The position numbers were made by a program, and so were the translations under genes. From positions 248,001-312,000 of the forward strand of contig NZ_MZNT01000004.1 in NCBI RefSeq assembly GCF_002042965.1: DNA of 64,000 bases, in the 5' to 3' direction. Source of the stretch: Paenibacillus sp. 32352 (GTDB taxonomy: Bacteria > Bacillota > Bacilli > Paenibacillales > NBRC-103111). Shown here piece by piece: positions 43,994 through 52,997 of this stretch. Position 1 is the stretch's first letter. Every line of letters starts with the position of its first letter. The notes below the pieces were generated by a model, which ran no database searches, was not told the origin of the DNA, and saw only the letters and a program-made list of their open reading frames with translations.

Positions 43994-44764
43994 TTAGAAT
44001 TGGTTCAAATAGTTTTGTTGAAGCCACTTCAAGCTGGTGCCGATGCTTTCCAAAGGCGGATTCTGACAGCGGTCCTGCTCGACGATCAGCCACTCCACTC
44101 CTGCTTCGGAAGCCGCTTCAATCACAGCCGGCAAGTCGATTTCCCCTTGGCCCAGCTCTACCGTATTAATCTGGTTATTGATCATGCCTTTAAAATCCTT
44201 CAGATGAAGCAGCGGCAGTCTTCCTGTATAGTCCGCCATGTATTGAAGCGTATCCAAACCGGCATATTGCACCCAACCGGCATCCATTTCCACCAGAATA
44301 TCCTCCGGCGCGGAAGCATACAGAGCATCGAATACATACTGGCCTTCGATTTTCGTCTCAAATTCGAAAGCATGGTTGTGGTAGGCGAACTTCAATCCTT
44401 TAGCTTTAGCCTTGCGGGCCGCTTCACCCAGGAAAACAAACAAGCTTTTCCACGCTTCCGCATTCTCCCGTTCCTCGGCCGCTACATAAGGACAAATTAA
44501 ATACTCGGCTCCGATAGCAAGCAAGTAATCGATTTCTTTATCCAGATCCTCACGCATTTGATTCAAGCTGACATGAGCTCCGATAGGCTTCAAGTTCAAT
44601 TCATCCAGCAGCTGCTTCAATTCTTGGGCTGGAAGCCCGCCGTAACCGGCAAATTCGACCCCTTCATATCCCAGCTCGGCTACTTGCCGCAGCGTTCCTT
44701 TGAAATCCTTCGACAAATCGTCGCGAACCGTATACAGCTGTACGCCAATACCCATTCTTCTCAT
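43994..44764 (-). CDS. Sugar phosphate isomerase/epimerase (AP endonuclease 2 fold)
   Basis: 256 aa TIM barrel. GIGVQLYTVRDDLSKDFKGTLRQVAELGYEGVEFAG is the typical N-terminus. Metal-site residues appear in FAYHNHAFEFE, ILVEMDAGWVQYAG, LLHLKDFKG and WLIVEQDR. It resembles IolE/IolI-like enzymes paired with Gfo/Idh/MocA dehydrogenases in sugar or inositol pathways. GGAGG lies 8 bases before ATG. The exact substrate is unknown. Confidence 0.88.
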   Translation of the reverse strand: MRRMGIGVQLYTVRDDLSKDFKGTLRQVAELGYEGVEFAGYGGLPAQELKQLLDELNLKPIGAHVSLNQMREDLDKEIDYLLAIGAEYLICPYVAAEERENAEAWKSLFVFLGEAARKAKAKGLKFAYHNHAFEFETKIEGQYVFDALYASAPEDILVEMDAGWVQYAGLDTLQYMADYTGRLPLLHLKDFKGMINNQINTVELGQGEIDLPAVIEAASEAGVEWLIVEQDRCQNPPLESIGTSLKWLQQNYLNQF

Positions 44765-44864
44765 TTGCTCATCCTCCAGGAAAATTGATCTATTTGATAT
44801 TATTTTAATCCTAAATGCCCTATAATGACTATGAACGATGTGCTTGTTACATGAACTATTTTGC

Positions 44865-44887
44865 TATAATCACTTACATTCTAAGTG
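44865..44887 (+). promoter_or_regulatory. Extended -10 and adjacent inverted repeat upstream of the AraC gene
   Basis: TTGCTATAAT (-10 at 44865-44870, TGN-extended) is directly followed by CACTTacattctAAGTG (44871-44887), an inverted repeat placed where an operator could act. Confidence 0.4.
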
Positions 44888-44978
44888 GGGCCTTGGCTTT
44901 TAGAGCGGGTTTAAATACTTTGCGTGGAGCCTCGAAATTTTGAGAAATTCTATACTTTTAAAAAGAAGGTGTCCCGCT

Positions 44979-45830
44979 ATGCAGTCTCAAATTCTATCTT
45001 GCGGCTACTCCTATCATTCGCAAAAATTCCAGACCGGACATAGGGAAAAAATGAAGCATTACTTGTTTCGACTGCAAACAGAAGGGTTCTGCCAAGCATG
45101 GGTCAACGGAACCATGTCGGGAGTGGAAACGGGCGATTTGCTGCTCTACCAGCCCGGTGACGTGTATGACCTGAAAATTGACGAGCATACGAATAAGCTC
45201 GGGCAAACGCTGATCTCCAGCGGAGATTATTACATCATGTGTAAGGGGGAATGGCTCGAGGCCTGGTGGAGAAAAAGCAAAAAACCGCAGAAGGTCAGAA
45301 TCGCAGCCGCCGAAAGGCTGCTTTCCCTGTGGCGGCAAATTATATTGGAAAAGCGCCGGATCGAGGACGAGAATAAAGAGCTGTCCGATTACTTGCTGAA
45401 AGCGCTCTGTCTATACATCGACCGTGCCATCACGGAAACGCGGACCCTGCACGGAAGCTCGTTCCTGGCTTCGCGCATGAAAAGCTTTATCGAGGAGCAT
45501 GCGATACTGCCGTTCAAGGTGGAGGACGTCGCCCAGCACGTCGGGCTCAGCGTTTCGAGGGCCGTGCATTTGTTCAAGGAATGTTTCGGCAAAACCATGA
45601 TTCAATATACGCTGGAGATCCGTTTATCCACCTCCATCGAGCGAATGAACTATACCGACATGACGCTGGAACAAATCGCCGAAACATCCGGCTTCGGAAG
45701 CTACTCATATTTCCACCGGGTCTTTCGAGAGAAGTACGGAATTTCGCCCAAGGCATTCCGGATGCAGCAGGCTGCGGGAGAGAAGAATCCTTCCTCCCCG
45801 GATGCGAATCCGCATACTTCGTCATTATGA
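44979..45830 (+). CDS. AraC family transcriptional regulator
   Basis: 283 aa. An N-terminal cupin-like sensing domain (KMKHYLFRLQTEGFCQAWVNGTMSGVETGDLLLYQPGDVY) and a C-terminal pair of helix-turn-helix motifs (FKVEDVAQHVGLSVSRAVHLFKECFG; MTLEQIAETSGFGSYSYFHRVFREKYGISPKAFR). ATG 44979 has GAAGGTG 7 bases upstream. Divergent from the isomerase-oxidoreductase pair, which it probably regulates in response to a sugar. Confidence 0.92.
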   Translation: MQSQILSCGYSYHSQKFQTGHREKMKHYLFRLQTEGFCQAWVNGTMSGVETGDLLLYQPGDVYDLKIDEHTNKLGQTLISSGDYYIMCKGEWLEAWWRKSKKPQKVRIAAAERLLSLWRQIILEKRRIEDENKELSDYLLKALCLYIDRAITETRTLHGSSFLASRMKSFIEEHAILPFKVEDVAQHVGLSVSRAVHLFKECFGKTMIQYTLEIRLSTSIERMNYTDMTLEQIAETSGFGSYSYFHRVFREKYGISPKAFRMQQAAGEKNPSSPDANPHTSSL

Positions 45831-45904
45831 CTGCTTGCCCACGGATGATCCGAGATAGGGATTTTCCTGCTTGAAGACCGGCGATCTGCTGCTATATACT
45901 GCAC

Positions 45905-46022
45905 ATAGGAGTGTAAAAACACGGTCCGGTCGGTAGTCCGGGCGCACTGGGCTTTTGCCTCGTGTCAGTAACCTTCCCCCCTCGGGATGTCCCTCACTCC
46001 GCACTACACATAGAGGGGGAAG
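45905..46022 (+). ncRNA. Probable yjdF riboswitch leader
   Basis: The 197-bp gap before yjdF contains a compact set of stems: GTGT-AAAA-ACAC (about 45911-45922), CCGG...CCGG, and GGGC...GCC elements. CTTCCCCCCTC (45973-45983) can pair with GAGGGGGAAG (46013-46022), the yjdF ribosome binding site. This fits the known yjdF-motif RNA, which binds azaaromatic compounds and controls yjdF translation. The call rests on position and pairing, not on a covariance search. Confidence 0.6.
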
Positions 46023-46027
46023 CTTAG

Positions 46028-46444
46028 ATGAAGCTAACCGTTTTTTTCGATGAACAGCTCCAATTCTGGGTAGGTGTCGTGGAATCCGAGGACGACCAAC
46101 GTCTGAGGGCCGTCAGGCATATCTTCGGCAAAGAGCCGAAGGAAGCTGAGATTCTCGATTTTATCCATCTTGAGTTGCAGCGGCTGTTGGATGCAACAAC
46201 CCAAACCGTACAAACCTCGCCTCGCGAGGAACGGCGGATCAATCCGAAGAGGATGTCGCGACTTGCTGCGCAGGAGATACGCCAGCGGGGAGCATCCACC
46301 TATGCCCAACAGGTCATGAGTATGGAGTATGAGCACCGGAAATTAGAACGAAAGAGCGATTCCAAGCGCCGGCAAGAGGAATTAAAGGAAAGAAAATATG
46401 CTCTGAAGGTGCAGAAAGCGAAGCTCAAGCACCGGGGCAGGTAG
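46028..46444 (+). CDS. yjdF: YjdF family protein (DUF2992)
   Basis: 138 aa. The N-terminal MKLTVFFDEQLQFWVGVVESEDDQRLRAVRHIFGKEPKEAEILDFIHLELQRLL matches YjdF. The second half is a long, highly charged helix (RQRGASTYAQQVMSMEYEHRKLERKSDSKRRQEELKERKYALKVQKAKLKHRGR) typical of the family. Function unknown; regulation by an azaaromatic-sensing riboswitch suggests a role in toxic heterocycle tolerance. GAGGGGGA is the ribosome binding site and can be masked by the leader. A terminator follows at 46500. Confidence 0.88.
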   Translation: MKLTVFFDEQLQFWVGVVESEDDQRLRAVRHIFGKEPKEAEILDFIHLELQRLLDATTQTVQTSPREERRINPKRMSRLAAQEIRQRGASTYAQQVMSMEYEHRKLERKSDSKRRQEELKERKYALKVQKAKLKHRGR

Positions 46445-46499
46445 CAAGAAAGCAAGGCTGCATATCGGCAGATGGAATAGGAAAACGTCCTATCCCATC

Positions 46500-46520
46500 A
46501 GGCTGATATCAGCCTTTTTT
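46500..46520 (+). terminator. Terminator after yjdF
   Basis: Palindrome AGGCTGATATCAGCCT followed by a T run. Confidence 0.8.
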
Positions 46521-47896
46521 CATATCCCGAGGCTCCGTAACACATCCTGTGTCAAACCTTCTCCCGCATACGAGACCAAAGGGGAAATTTCTACCTGTCG
46601 ATCGTCTAATCTTTCCGCCGTTACACCTGCTTCCAGCAGCCATTTACGGTGAAGCTCAAGCAAGAGAAGTCTGGCGGAATCCGGACTGTCCTCACCTTCC
46701 CTATTTTTCACAGGAGCAAATTCCTCCTCACGCCGAACCTTCCAAACCGTCATATCGCCGGCTGCCGGGTAAAAGTCGAAGACAAAACGTTCCATCTTGT
46801 AGGCATTCGGCTCCGACGGATTGATTAGAGCCCCTGATGTATCAAAATGCCGGATTTTTTTGTGGGCCAGTTCATAAGGCAGATTCAGGTCGGCTGCTTT
46901 CTCGATGAAATCAAGGCGAAACAGCTGAATCGAGATATGACCCTGACGGTACAGAAGACGGCCCTGATCGTCCTTCGCATACATTACTTCCTCCGGGATA
47001 ACCGTGTACTCGACGACCGACGGCAGCCCGTTACGATAGCAAAAGATGCCTACCGGTTCCTCGGGATACAGCTTATCCACCGATTTTGCAGCTACCGGAA
47101 AGGGATGGCTTGCAGCAGCCCCAATGAACAAAGGATCAGCGACCCTCACCAGCGCATTATCTACATTATAGTAAAACAACCATTCCAGACCTCGCCGCTT
47201 CATGTCGAGCATGGCTCCCGTTCTCTTAAGAGCTGCGAAGCAATCGCCGTTCCCGCTTGGCGCAAGGCATATTTCGTCTTTGGCCGACATCAGGATTTTG
47301 CCATGCTCATCTATCGCAGGCATAGCCCCCTGTACGAAAAACGTACAGTGTTCCCTGGGATAGCCAAAATAGTAATGCTGTTCGAAAAAATGGACGGTCT
47401 GTTCGTGGTTTTCCGGACTTGTCATGATATACCATGCAATAGGCTTCCCCGCTTTTTCCGACAGATGGATCAAGCGCTCGGCCTGGAGCTGGAACAGCGA
47501 TTTGCCAGACGGAAGCCCGATATCATATGCACCCTTCGGTCCTTCATAGCCCAGACGGCTTCCCTGGCCTCCTGCTACAACGATGGCGCCGACTTTCCCC
47601 TGTTCTAGCAGGTTCCAGCCTGCAGAGGCATACCTCTCACGCTCCTCCTCAGTATACTCGTCCCAGCTTGATGCCTGCATGGGTGTCAATTCCATGCCCG
47701 CCAATGATTGCGCCGGTGAATCCTTCCAGCGCTGCCATGCCTGCTCGACAGCCTGCAAGTCCAGCTGCATGATCCTGCTAATCAGCTTCCGTCTGGACGC
47801 ATCGTCCAGCTCGTCGTAGTGCCGAAGCAGATGCTCCTGACCATACCGGCTTAATAGCATTTGTGCTTCTTCTTTTCGTGTGTCCATCGTGTTCAT
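46520..47896 (-). CDS. UDP-sugar pyrophosphorylase (UDPGP/UAP1-like)
   Basis: 458 aa. VVAGGQGSRLGYEGPKGAYDIGLPSGKSLFQLQAERL carries the UDPGP nucleotide loop. Later IAWYIMTSPENHEQT, APSGNGDCFAALKR and FYYNVDNALVRVADP match eukaryotic-type UDP-GlcNAc pyrophosphorylases rather than the bacterial GlmU or GalU folds. It makes UDP-HexNAc or UDP-glucose from UTP and sugar 1-phosphate; the exact sugar is uncertain. It follows the GNAT gene by 18 bp and likely shares its transcript. Confidence 0.85.
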   Translation of the reverse strand: MNTMDTRKEEAQMLLSRYGQEHLLRHYDELDDASRRKLISRIMQLDLQAVEQAWQRWKDSPAQSLAGMELTPMQASSWDEYTEEERERYASAGWNLLEQGKVGAIVVAGGQGSRLGYEGPKGAYDIGLPSGKSLFQLQAERLIHLSEKAGKPIAWYIMTSPENHEQTVHFFEQHYYFGYPREHCTFFVQGAMPAIDEHGKILMSAKDEICLAPSGNGDCFAALKRTGAMLDMKRRGLEWLFYYNVDNALVRVADPLFIGAAASHPFPVAAKSVDKLYPEEPVGIFCYRNGLPSVVEYTVIPEEVMYAKDDQGRLLYRQGHISIQLFRLDFIEKAADLNLPYELAHKKIRHFDTSGALINPSEPNAYKMERFVFDFYPAAGDMTVWKVRREEEFAPVKNREGEDSPDSARLLLLELHRKWLLEAGVTAERLDDRQVEISPLVSYAGEGLTQDVLRSLGI

Positions 47897-47914
47897 TGCT
47901 GCGGCTCCCCCTTA

Positions 47915-48790
47915 TTACTCCTGCTTGCCGCCAGGCTCTCCGGCGAAACGGTACATGACAGAATCCCTGACAGGATGGTAGCCAATTTGAGAATAAATAT
48001 GGTTAGAGGTCGGATTCGCCAAGTCTGTGTATAGGCTGCAAAAGGAATAGCCTTCGTCCAGCATGCGCTGGCTAAGCGCCGCAACACAGGAGGAGGCATA
48101 GCCTTTGTTCCGGTGCTCCGGGGGTGTATAGACATTGCTCAAGACGATGCCGTGCTTCGTCGGCCGGGTTGTTTTGGCCATGCTGACCGCCCCATCATCA
48201 TCCCAAAGATAGACGGCTGCTTGTCTAATGAAGCCGACCGTCTTGTTGGACGCTTCCTCCGCCGTGATCCGCTCATGAATGGAATCGGCGAATTGCTTGA
48301 TCCAGGCTGCTATGAGTTCCTGATCAAGTGCGGTAGCCAGCCTCAACCGTCCTTTGCTTCCGCTGACGGGAAGCACCCGATCCAGCTGGTAAATTCGTTG
48401 ATTCATCTTAAGGACCGGCACCAGACGATTGCTCTCCGCCCATTCCTCTGCAAAGCTTCTCGCTATCTCGTTAGGACCTATTACGCCGGGTACCTGTGCT
48501 CCCCTTGCTCTAAGATCGGCCACCGCCGCTTTTACAGCTTCAAGACTAAACGGCTCTGTTCCGTACAGAATGGCATTCTTGGAATTTATGAGTACAATGA
48601 GCCGGATTCGTTCATCGCCGTCCTCTACAACCATCTTGTAAGAATCCAGGGCAACTCTTCCTTCCGCTTCCCCCTTAGCTTCCATATGAAGCAGGCCCAG
48701 AAGAAGGTTGTTCACGGCTTCATGCTTTTCCAAAACAGGCTCCACCTTCTCAAGGAAACGGGAAGCACGGTCATAATGGTACACATTCAT
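47915..48790 (-). CDS. GNAT family N-acetyltransferase with N-terminal extension
   Basis: 291 aa. The C-terminal half is GNAT: VLSNVYTPPEHRNKGYASSCVAALSQRMLDEGYSFCSLYTDLANPTSNHIYSQIGYHPV, the FR47-type acetyl-CoA motif. The N-terminal ~140 residues (VNNLLLGLLHMEAKG...GVIGPNEIARSFAEEW) form a second, GNAT-like domain without the acetyl-CoA loop. Substrate unknown. First gene of the pair with the pyrophosphorylase. Confidence 0.82.
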   Translation of the reverse strand: MNVYHYDRASRFLEKVEPVLEKHEAVNNLLLGLLHMEAKGEAEGRVALDSYKMVVEDGDERIRLIVLINSKNAILYGTEPFSLEAVKAAVADLRARGAQVPGVIGPNEIARSFAEEWAESNRLVPVLKMNQRIYQLDRVLPVSGSKGRLRLATALDQELIAAWIKQFADSIHERITAEEASNKTVGFIRQAAVYLWDDDGAVSMAKTTRPTKHGIVLSNVYTPPEHRNKGYASSCVAALSQRMLDEGYSFCSLYTDLANPTSNHIYSQIGYHPVRDSVMYRFAGEPGGKQE

Positions 48791-48957
48791 CGCCTCTCTA
48801 CCCCCCTCGGATAATAGTAAATTTTATCCATGTTATCATATGATCCTGGAATCAACAATAGGAAACTCAACTCCTCCTGCAACCACTTGCCCCTATAAAG
48901 TGGGACCTTGCCTTCGAAGCTGGTTGGAGGTGCTTCGCAGGAGCTCTCTAATAAAAA

Positions 48958-48990
48958 AACGGTTTTTGCCCCATGGGAGCAAAAACCGTT
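48958..48990 (-). terminator. Terminator of leuCD
   Basis: AACGGTTTTTGC / GCAAAAACCGTT stem with a T run on the minus strand. Confidence 0.9.
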
Positions 48991-49006
48991 ATAAAGGATT
49001 TCGTTC

Positions 49007-49612
49007 TTATTTATACGCAAGACGTGCTTTATGAGCTTCTTCATAAGCAGCGATTGCATCTGCGTGCTGAAGAGTCAAGCCGATGTCATCCAAGCCTTGC
49101 AGCAGGAATTGACGACGGTGCTCATCCAGGTCAAAATCAATGCTCAGACCTTGGTCGTCCGTAATTTTTTTGTTTTCCAGATCCACTGTCAGCTTGTAGC
49201 CTTCAGTCTTAGCCGTGCGTTGGAACAGCTCTTCCACTTGCTCCTCGCTCAGCTTGATCGGCAGGATGCCGTTTTTGAAGCAGTTGTTGTAGAAAATGTC
49301 CGCATAAGACGGAGCAATGATAACTTTGAATCCGTAATCCTGGATTGCCCAAGGAGCGTGCTCACGGGAAGATCCGCAGCCGAAGTTGGCACGGGAGATC
49401 AATACGGAAGCACCTTGATAACGAGGCTGGTTCAAGGAGAATTCCTTAATAACCTCACCTTGCTTGTCAAAACGCCATTCAAAGAATAGAAATTGTCCGA
49501 ACCCGGAACGTTCAATCCGTTTCAAAAATTGCTTAGGAATAATCGCATCTGTATCTACGTTTACGCGGTCAACCGGACCTACGAGGCCTGTATGCTTGCT
49601 AAAAGCTTCCAT
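49007..49612 (-). CDS. leuD: 3-isopropylmalate dehydratase small subunit
   Basis: 201 aa. [25 protein letters not shown] and [27 protein letters not shown] are the aconitase swivel-domain motifs of LeuD. With LeuC it isomerises 2- to 3-isopropylmalate in leucine synthesis. 30 bp after leuC. A terminator follows, so leuCD form a unit; leuA and leuB are not in the window. Confidence 0.96.
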   Translation of the reverse strand: MEAFSKHTGLVGPVDRVNVDTDAIIPKQFLKRIERSGFGQFLFFEWRFDKQGEVIKEFSLNQPRYQGASVLISRANFGCGSSREHAPWAIQDYGFKVIIAPSYADIFYNNCFKNGILPIKLSEEQVEELFQRTAKTEGYKLTVDLENKKITDDQGLSIDFDLDEHRRQFLLQGLDDIGLTLQHADAIAAYEEAHKARLAYK

Positions 49613-49642
49613 GTCGTTATCTCCTCACTCAAATAAATTGAA

Positions 49643-51061
49643 TTAAGCTTCTTGCTTCACTTTGAAATCCCACTTGCGAACATCATAGAAATGTCCTTTG
49701 ATTGCTGCGGCAGCGGCCATAGCCGGGGATACCAGGTGCGTACGTCCGTCGCGGCCTTGGCGGCCTTCAAAGTTACGGTTGGATGTCGATGCGCAGCGTT
49801 GACCTGGTTTCAATACGTCCGGGTTCATCGCCAAGCACATGCTGCAGCCCGCATCGCGCCACTCGAAGCCAGCTTCGGTGAAGATTTTATCCAAGCCTTC
49901 TTTTTCCGCTTGAATTTTAACGCGTCCGGAGCCCGGAACTACGATTGCAGTCACATTCGGGGATACTTTATGTCCTTGAGCTACTTTGGCAGCAGCGCGA
50001 AGGTCCTCGATGCGGCCGTTCGTACAGGAACCGATAAATACATAATCAACAGCCAAGTCCGTCATCGGAGTACCTGGAGTGATGCCCATATATTCGATCG
50101 CTTTTTCAGCGGCTTTACGTTCGTTCTCTGTTGCGAAGCTTTGAGGATCCGGTACAAGCGCTGTAATATCCGTACCCATACCAGGGCTGGTTCCCCAGGT
50201 TACTTGCGGAATCAGGCTGTCCGCGTCGAATTCTACCACACGATCGTATACGGCGCCTTCATCGGTAGTCAGCTGCTTCCACTGTTCTACTGCTGCGTCG
50301 AAAGCAGCGCCTTGAGGAACGTATTCACGTCCGCGCAGGTAATTGAAAGTGGTTTCGTCTGGTGCGATCAAGCCTGCTCTTGCACCTGCTTCGATGGACA
50401 TGTTACATACTGTCATGCGCTCTTCCATCGACAGATTGCGGATCGCTTCGCCTGTATACTCGATAACATAGCCGGTAGCGAAGTCCGTACCGTATTTGGC
50501 AATAACGCCCAAGATCAAGTCTTTAGCGGTAATACCAGGGTTCAGCTTGCCGTTGATGCGAACTTCCAGCGTTTTGGCTTTCGATTGCTGCAAGCATTGA
50601 GTAGCCAGAACGTGCTCCACTTCACTGGTACCGATACCGAATGCCAAGGCACCGAAAGCACCGTGAGTGGAAGTGTGGCTGTCGCCGCACACGATGGTCT
50701 TACCAGGATGAGTCAAGCCAAGCTCAGGACCCATAACGTGAACAACGCCTTGATCGATGCTGTCCAGGTCAAACAGCGTTACGCCGAAATCCTTACAGTT
50801 CTGCGACAAAGTGTCGATTTGCTGCTTGGAGATAGGATCCGTAATATTGTAACGGTCTTTGGTAGGAACGTTGTGGTCCATCGTTGCGAAAGTCAAATCC
50901 GGACGGCGCACTTTGCGGCCGGACAAGCGAAGCCCTTCAAAAGCTTGCGGAGACGTTACTTCGTGCACCAGCTGCAGGTCGATATAAATAATGCTAGGTT
51001 TGCCTGCTTCCTGATGAATTACGTGATTGTCCCAAATTTTCTCGAACATTGTTTTTGCCAT
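49643..51061 (-). CDS. leuC: 3-isopropylmalate dehydratase large subunit
   Basis: 472 aa from ATG 51061, preceded by GAGGTGA. Aconitase fold: [34 protein letters not shown] near residue 130. [4Fe-4S] ligands come from [18 protein letters not shown] and [12 protein letters not shown]. The frame stays open to 51094. The likely promoter lies near 51130-51180, overlapping a LysR-type palindrome. No T-box or leucine leader peptide was recognised before it. Confidence 0.96.
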   Translation of the reverse strand: MAKTMFEKIWDNHVIHQEAGKPSIIYIDLQLVHEVTSPQAFEGLRLSGRKVRRPDLTFATMDHNVPTKDRYNITDPISKQQIDTLSQNCKDFGVTLFDLDSIDQGVVHVMGPELGLTHPGKTIVCGDSHTSTHGAFGALAFGIGTSEVEHVLATQCLQQSKAKTLEVRINGKLNPGITAKDLILGVIAKYGTDFATGYVIEYTGEAIRNLSMEERMTVCNMSIEAGARAGLIAPDETTFNYLRGREYVPQGAAFDAAVEQWKQLTTDEGAVYDRVVEFDADSLIPQVTWGTSPGMGTDITALVPDPQSFATENERKAAEKAIEYMGITPGTPMTDLAVDYVFIGSCTNGRIEDLRAAAKVAQGHKVSPNVTAIVVPGSGRVKIQAEKEGLDKIFTEAGFEWRDAGCSMCLAMNPDVLKPGQRCASTSNRNFEGRQGRDGRTHLVSPAMAAAAAIKGHFYDVRKWDFKVKQEA

Positions 51062-51151
51062 CAGTTTCACCTCATTGTCATGAATGCGAATCAATTCATC
51101 TATGCCACTTAGTTTAGCATTTCTTTATTCATTGTTCCAAGATATAATATC

Positions 51152-51177
51152 TATAAGCTTGATAGGATAAACTTATA
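51152..51177 (-). promoter_or_regulatory. LysR-type operator at the leuC promoter
   Basis: TATAAG-N14-CTTATA, containing the half-site TTGATAGG also present at the LysR gene's own promoter. It precedes a weak -10 (TATTAT), as expected for an activator-dependent promoter. Confidence 0.45.
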
Positions 51178-51332
51178 AATAAATCCTCCAATGCGACTAG
51201 AAACCTCGACAAGCTAGGATTGCTCCTTCATGGATTAATTGAAATGGGAAGCATAGAGCTAAAGTAAGTGCCGGACTCTTTTTCTACCATCCGCGGAACC
51301 CCCATTTTTAATAGGCAGCCCTTCTTTACCCC

Positions 51333-51359
51333 AAAAAAAGACCTCCGAAAAGGGAGGTT
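51333..51359 (-). terminator. Orphan minus-strand terminator upstream of leuC
   Basis: ACCTCC / GGAGGT stem with seven T on the minus strand. No gene lies between it and the LysR gene, so it would end a leader, antisense or small RNA. The remainder of 51180-51450 shows nothing else. Confidence 0.55.
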
Positions 51360-51449
51360 GAGGAGTGAATCATATGGGATGCTAATATCTTATGCAGCTT
51401 GTTTAAAAGAGTTCTAGATTCCCATCTATTTGCAACCCCCAAGATCACT

Positions 51450-51509
51450 TTGAATCAGCGGAAGTATTCAACTATAATATGATTATGTTTGATAGGTATT
51501 AACTATCAA
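51450..51509 (+). promoter_or_regulatory. LysR gene promoter with perfect palindromic operator
   Basis: -35 TTGAAT (51450-51455), 17-bp spacer, -10 TATAAT (51473-51478). TTGATAG-N7-CTATCAA (51489-51509) lies just after the start site, suiting autorepression. Confidence 0.65.
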
Positions 51510-51531
51510 TTACACAAAGGAGTATTTCCCT

Positions 51532-52434
51532 ATGGAATTAAGACAGCTTCAATATGCGCTGCAAATCGCTATAGACAAAAACTTCTCCCGCGCCGCAGAA
51601 AAACTGCATATCGCCCAGCCATCCCTGAGCCAGCAGCTATCGAAACTGGAAAAAGAAATCGGTGTCCTGTTGTTTCAGCGGACCACGAACTCCGTCGAGG
51701 TAACCTATGCCGGATCCTTATTCGTTGAAAAGGCTCAAGCTATCCTCGACATGGTCGAGCAGCTGAAGCGGGAGATGGAGGATATCTCGCAGATGCGCAA
51801 GGGCAAGCTGGTCGTTGGCAGCCTTCCGATAACGGGCGCTCATGTCCTGCCCCTCGTTCTTCCCGTGTTCCAGGCACGATACCCGGAAATAGAAATCATG
51901 CTGGTCGAGGAAACGACTGCCAATCTGGAGCATCTCACCGCCAGCGGTCAAATCGACATCAGCCTGCTCTCTCTCCCGTTAATGGATGAATCCCTGGCCT
52001 ATGAGCCTCTGATTGAAGAGGAGATCATGCTTGCGCTGCCCCGGCATCATCGGCTTGCCCAGGCAACCCAAGGCGCCCATCCAACCGTTCAGATCGAAGA
52101 GCTGGCTAACGAACCTTTTATCGCGTTAAAAAAAGGGCAGGGCTTCCGGCAAATCGCCATAGAATTATGCCTTAATGCCGGCTTCACCCCGAACATTGTG
52201 TTTGAAAGCAGCAATATCGAAACCGTACAGTCGCTGGTCGGCGCGGGCATGGGCATTGCCTTCGTCCCTCACATGATTACGCGGAGCGCATGGAGCGACA
52301 TGGCACCGGCTTACTTGTCCTTGTCCCACCATCCGACACGAACGCTAGTTATTGCTTACCGTAAAGGCCGTTACATGTCCAAAGCCGTAGAAGCTTTCAT
52401 GGACACCTTCAAGGAAGTTGTCAATCAGCAATAA
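51532..52434 (+). CDS. LysR family transcriptional regulator
   Basis: 300 aa. N-terminal winged HTH (MELRQLQYALQIAIDKNFSRAAEKLHIAQPSLSQQLSKLEKEIGVLLFQRT), helical linker, and a two-lobe substrate-binding domain (KLVVGSLPITGAHVLPLVLPVFQARYPEIEIMLVEE...GAGMGIAFVPHMI). AAAGGAG precedes ATG. Divergent from leuCD, with related palindromes at both promoters, so it likely activates leuCD and represses itself. The effector may be a leucine-pathway intermediate; inference. Confidence 0.92.
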   Translation: MELRQLQYALQIAIDKNFSRAAEKLHIAQPSLSQQLSKLEKEIGVLLFQRTTNSVEVTYAGSLFVEKAQAILDMVEQLKREMEDISQMRKGKLVVGSLPITGAHVLPLVLPVFQARYPEIEIMLVEETTANLEHLTASGQIDISLLSLPLMDESLAYEPLIEEEIMLALPRHHRLAQATQGAHPTVQIEELANEPFIALKKGQGFRQIAIELCLNAGFTPNIVFESSNIETVQSLVGAGMGIAFVPHMITRSAWSDMAPAYLSLSHHPTRTLVIAYRKGRYMSKAVEAFMDTFKEVVNQQ

Positions 52435-52466
52435 AGTACAGGCCGCCAACTGAATCTGATTAGAGA

Positions 52467-52997
52467 TTAACGGTTATTACGCTGTTCTTCCGCCCAAAGG
52501 GAGGCTTTCTGCACAAGGCTGTTCAGCATGGCTTCCTTGCCGTCCTGATATAGATGAACGCTCTCAGGAAATTGCTTCATGAGCTTCAGCTTCAGCTGTC
52601 CATATTCCGCTGCCTCTTGGGGGTGGTTCATCATATAAGCCTTAAACTCCAAATGGGCCGCGATGGCAGCGTGACCAGCTTCAAACACATGAACGTGATG
52701 CGTTCTTTGCTCCCCGCCTTTTGCATAATACCTCCGCCCGGGTATCCCGTTCTCCCCTTTCGGCTCAAAGCCTGCCGCCAGCATAGCTTCATTCAACAAA
52801 CTTACGTTCTCAAGATTCCTGACTTCAATCAGAATATCAATGATCGGCTTCGCATAACCGATAGGCGGAATGGAGGTGCTGCCAATGTGATGAATACGAA
52901 CCAGTTCTTCGGCAAACATTTCCTGTAGAATCTCCGCCATTTGGGAATATTGCACGGCCCATTCCGGAGTCCACTCTTGAATTACCGTTTTCCTCAT
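52467..52997 (-). CDS. GrpB family (UPF0157) protein
   Basis: 176 aa. VIQEWTPEWAVQYSQMAEIL, RIHHIGSTSIPPIGYAKPIIDILIEV and HHVHVFEAGH are hallmark segments of the GrpB/UPF0157 nucleotidyltransferase-like family. The DILIEV strand carries metal-binding-type acids. Function unproven. AGGAGGAG precedes ATG 52997. The start overlaps the stop of the GNAT gene by 4 bp. Confidence 0.9.
   Translation of the reverse strand: MRKTVIQEWTPEWAVQYSQMAEILQEMFAEELVRIHHIGSTSIPPIGYAKPIIDILIEVRNLENVSLLNEAMLAAGFEPKGENGIPGRRYYAKGGEQRTHHVHVFEAGHAAIAAHLEFKAYMMNHPQEAAEYGQLKLKLMKQFPESVHLYQDGKEAMLNSLVQKASLWAEEQRNNR

Noticed and set aside
49652..51112. A 486-codon open frame on the plus strand opposite leuC
   Set aside because: It mirrors leuC almost end to end, its translation shows no family pattern, and leuC is certain. 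It is a composition effect of codon bias.
51062..51480. T-box or leucine leader peptide before leuC
   Set aside because: No GGTGG-ACCGCG core and no Leu-rich short ORF were seen in the gap.
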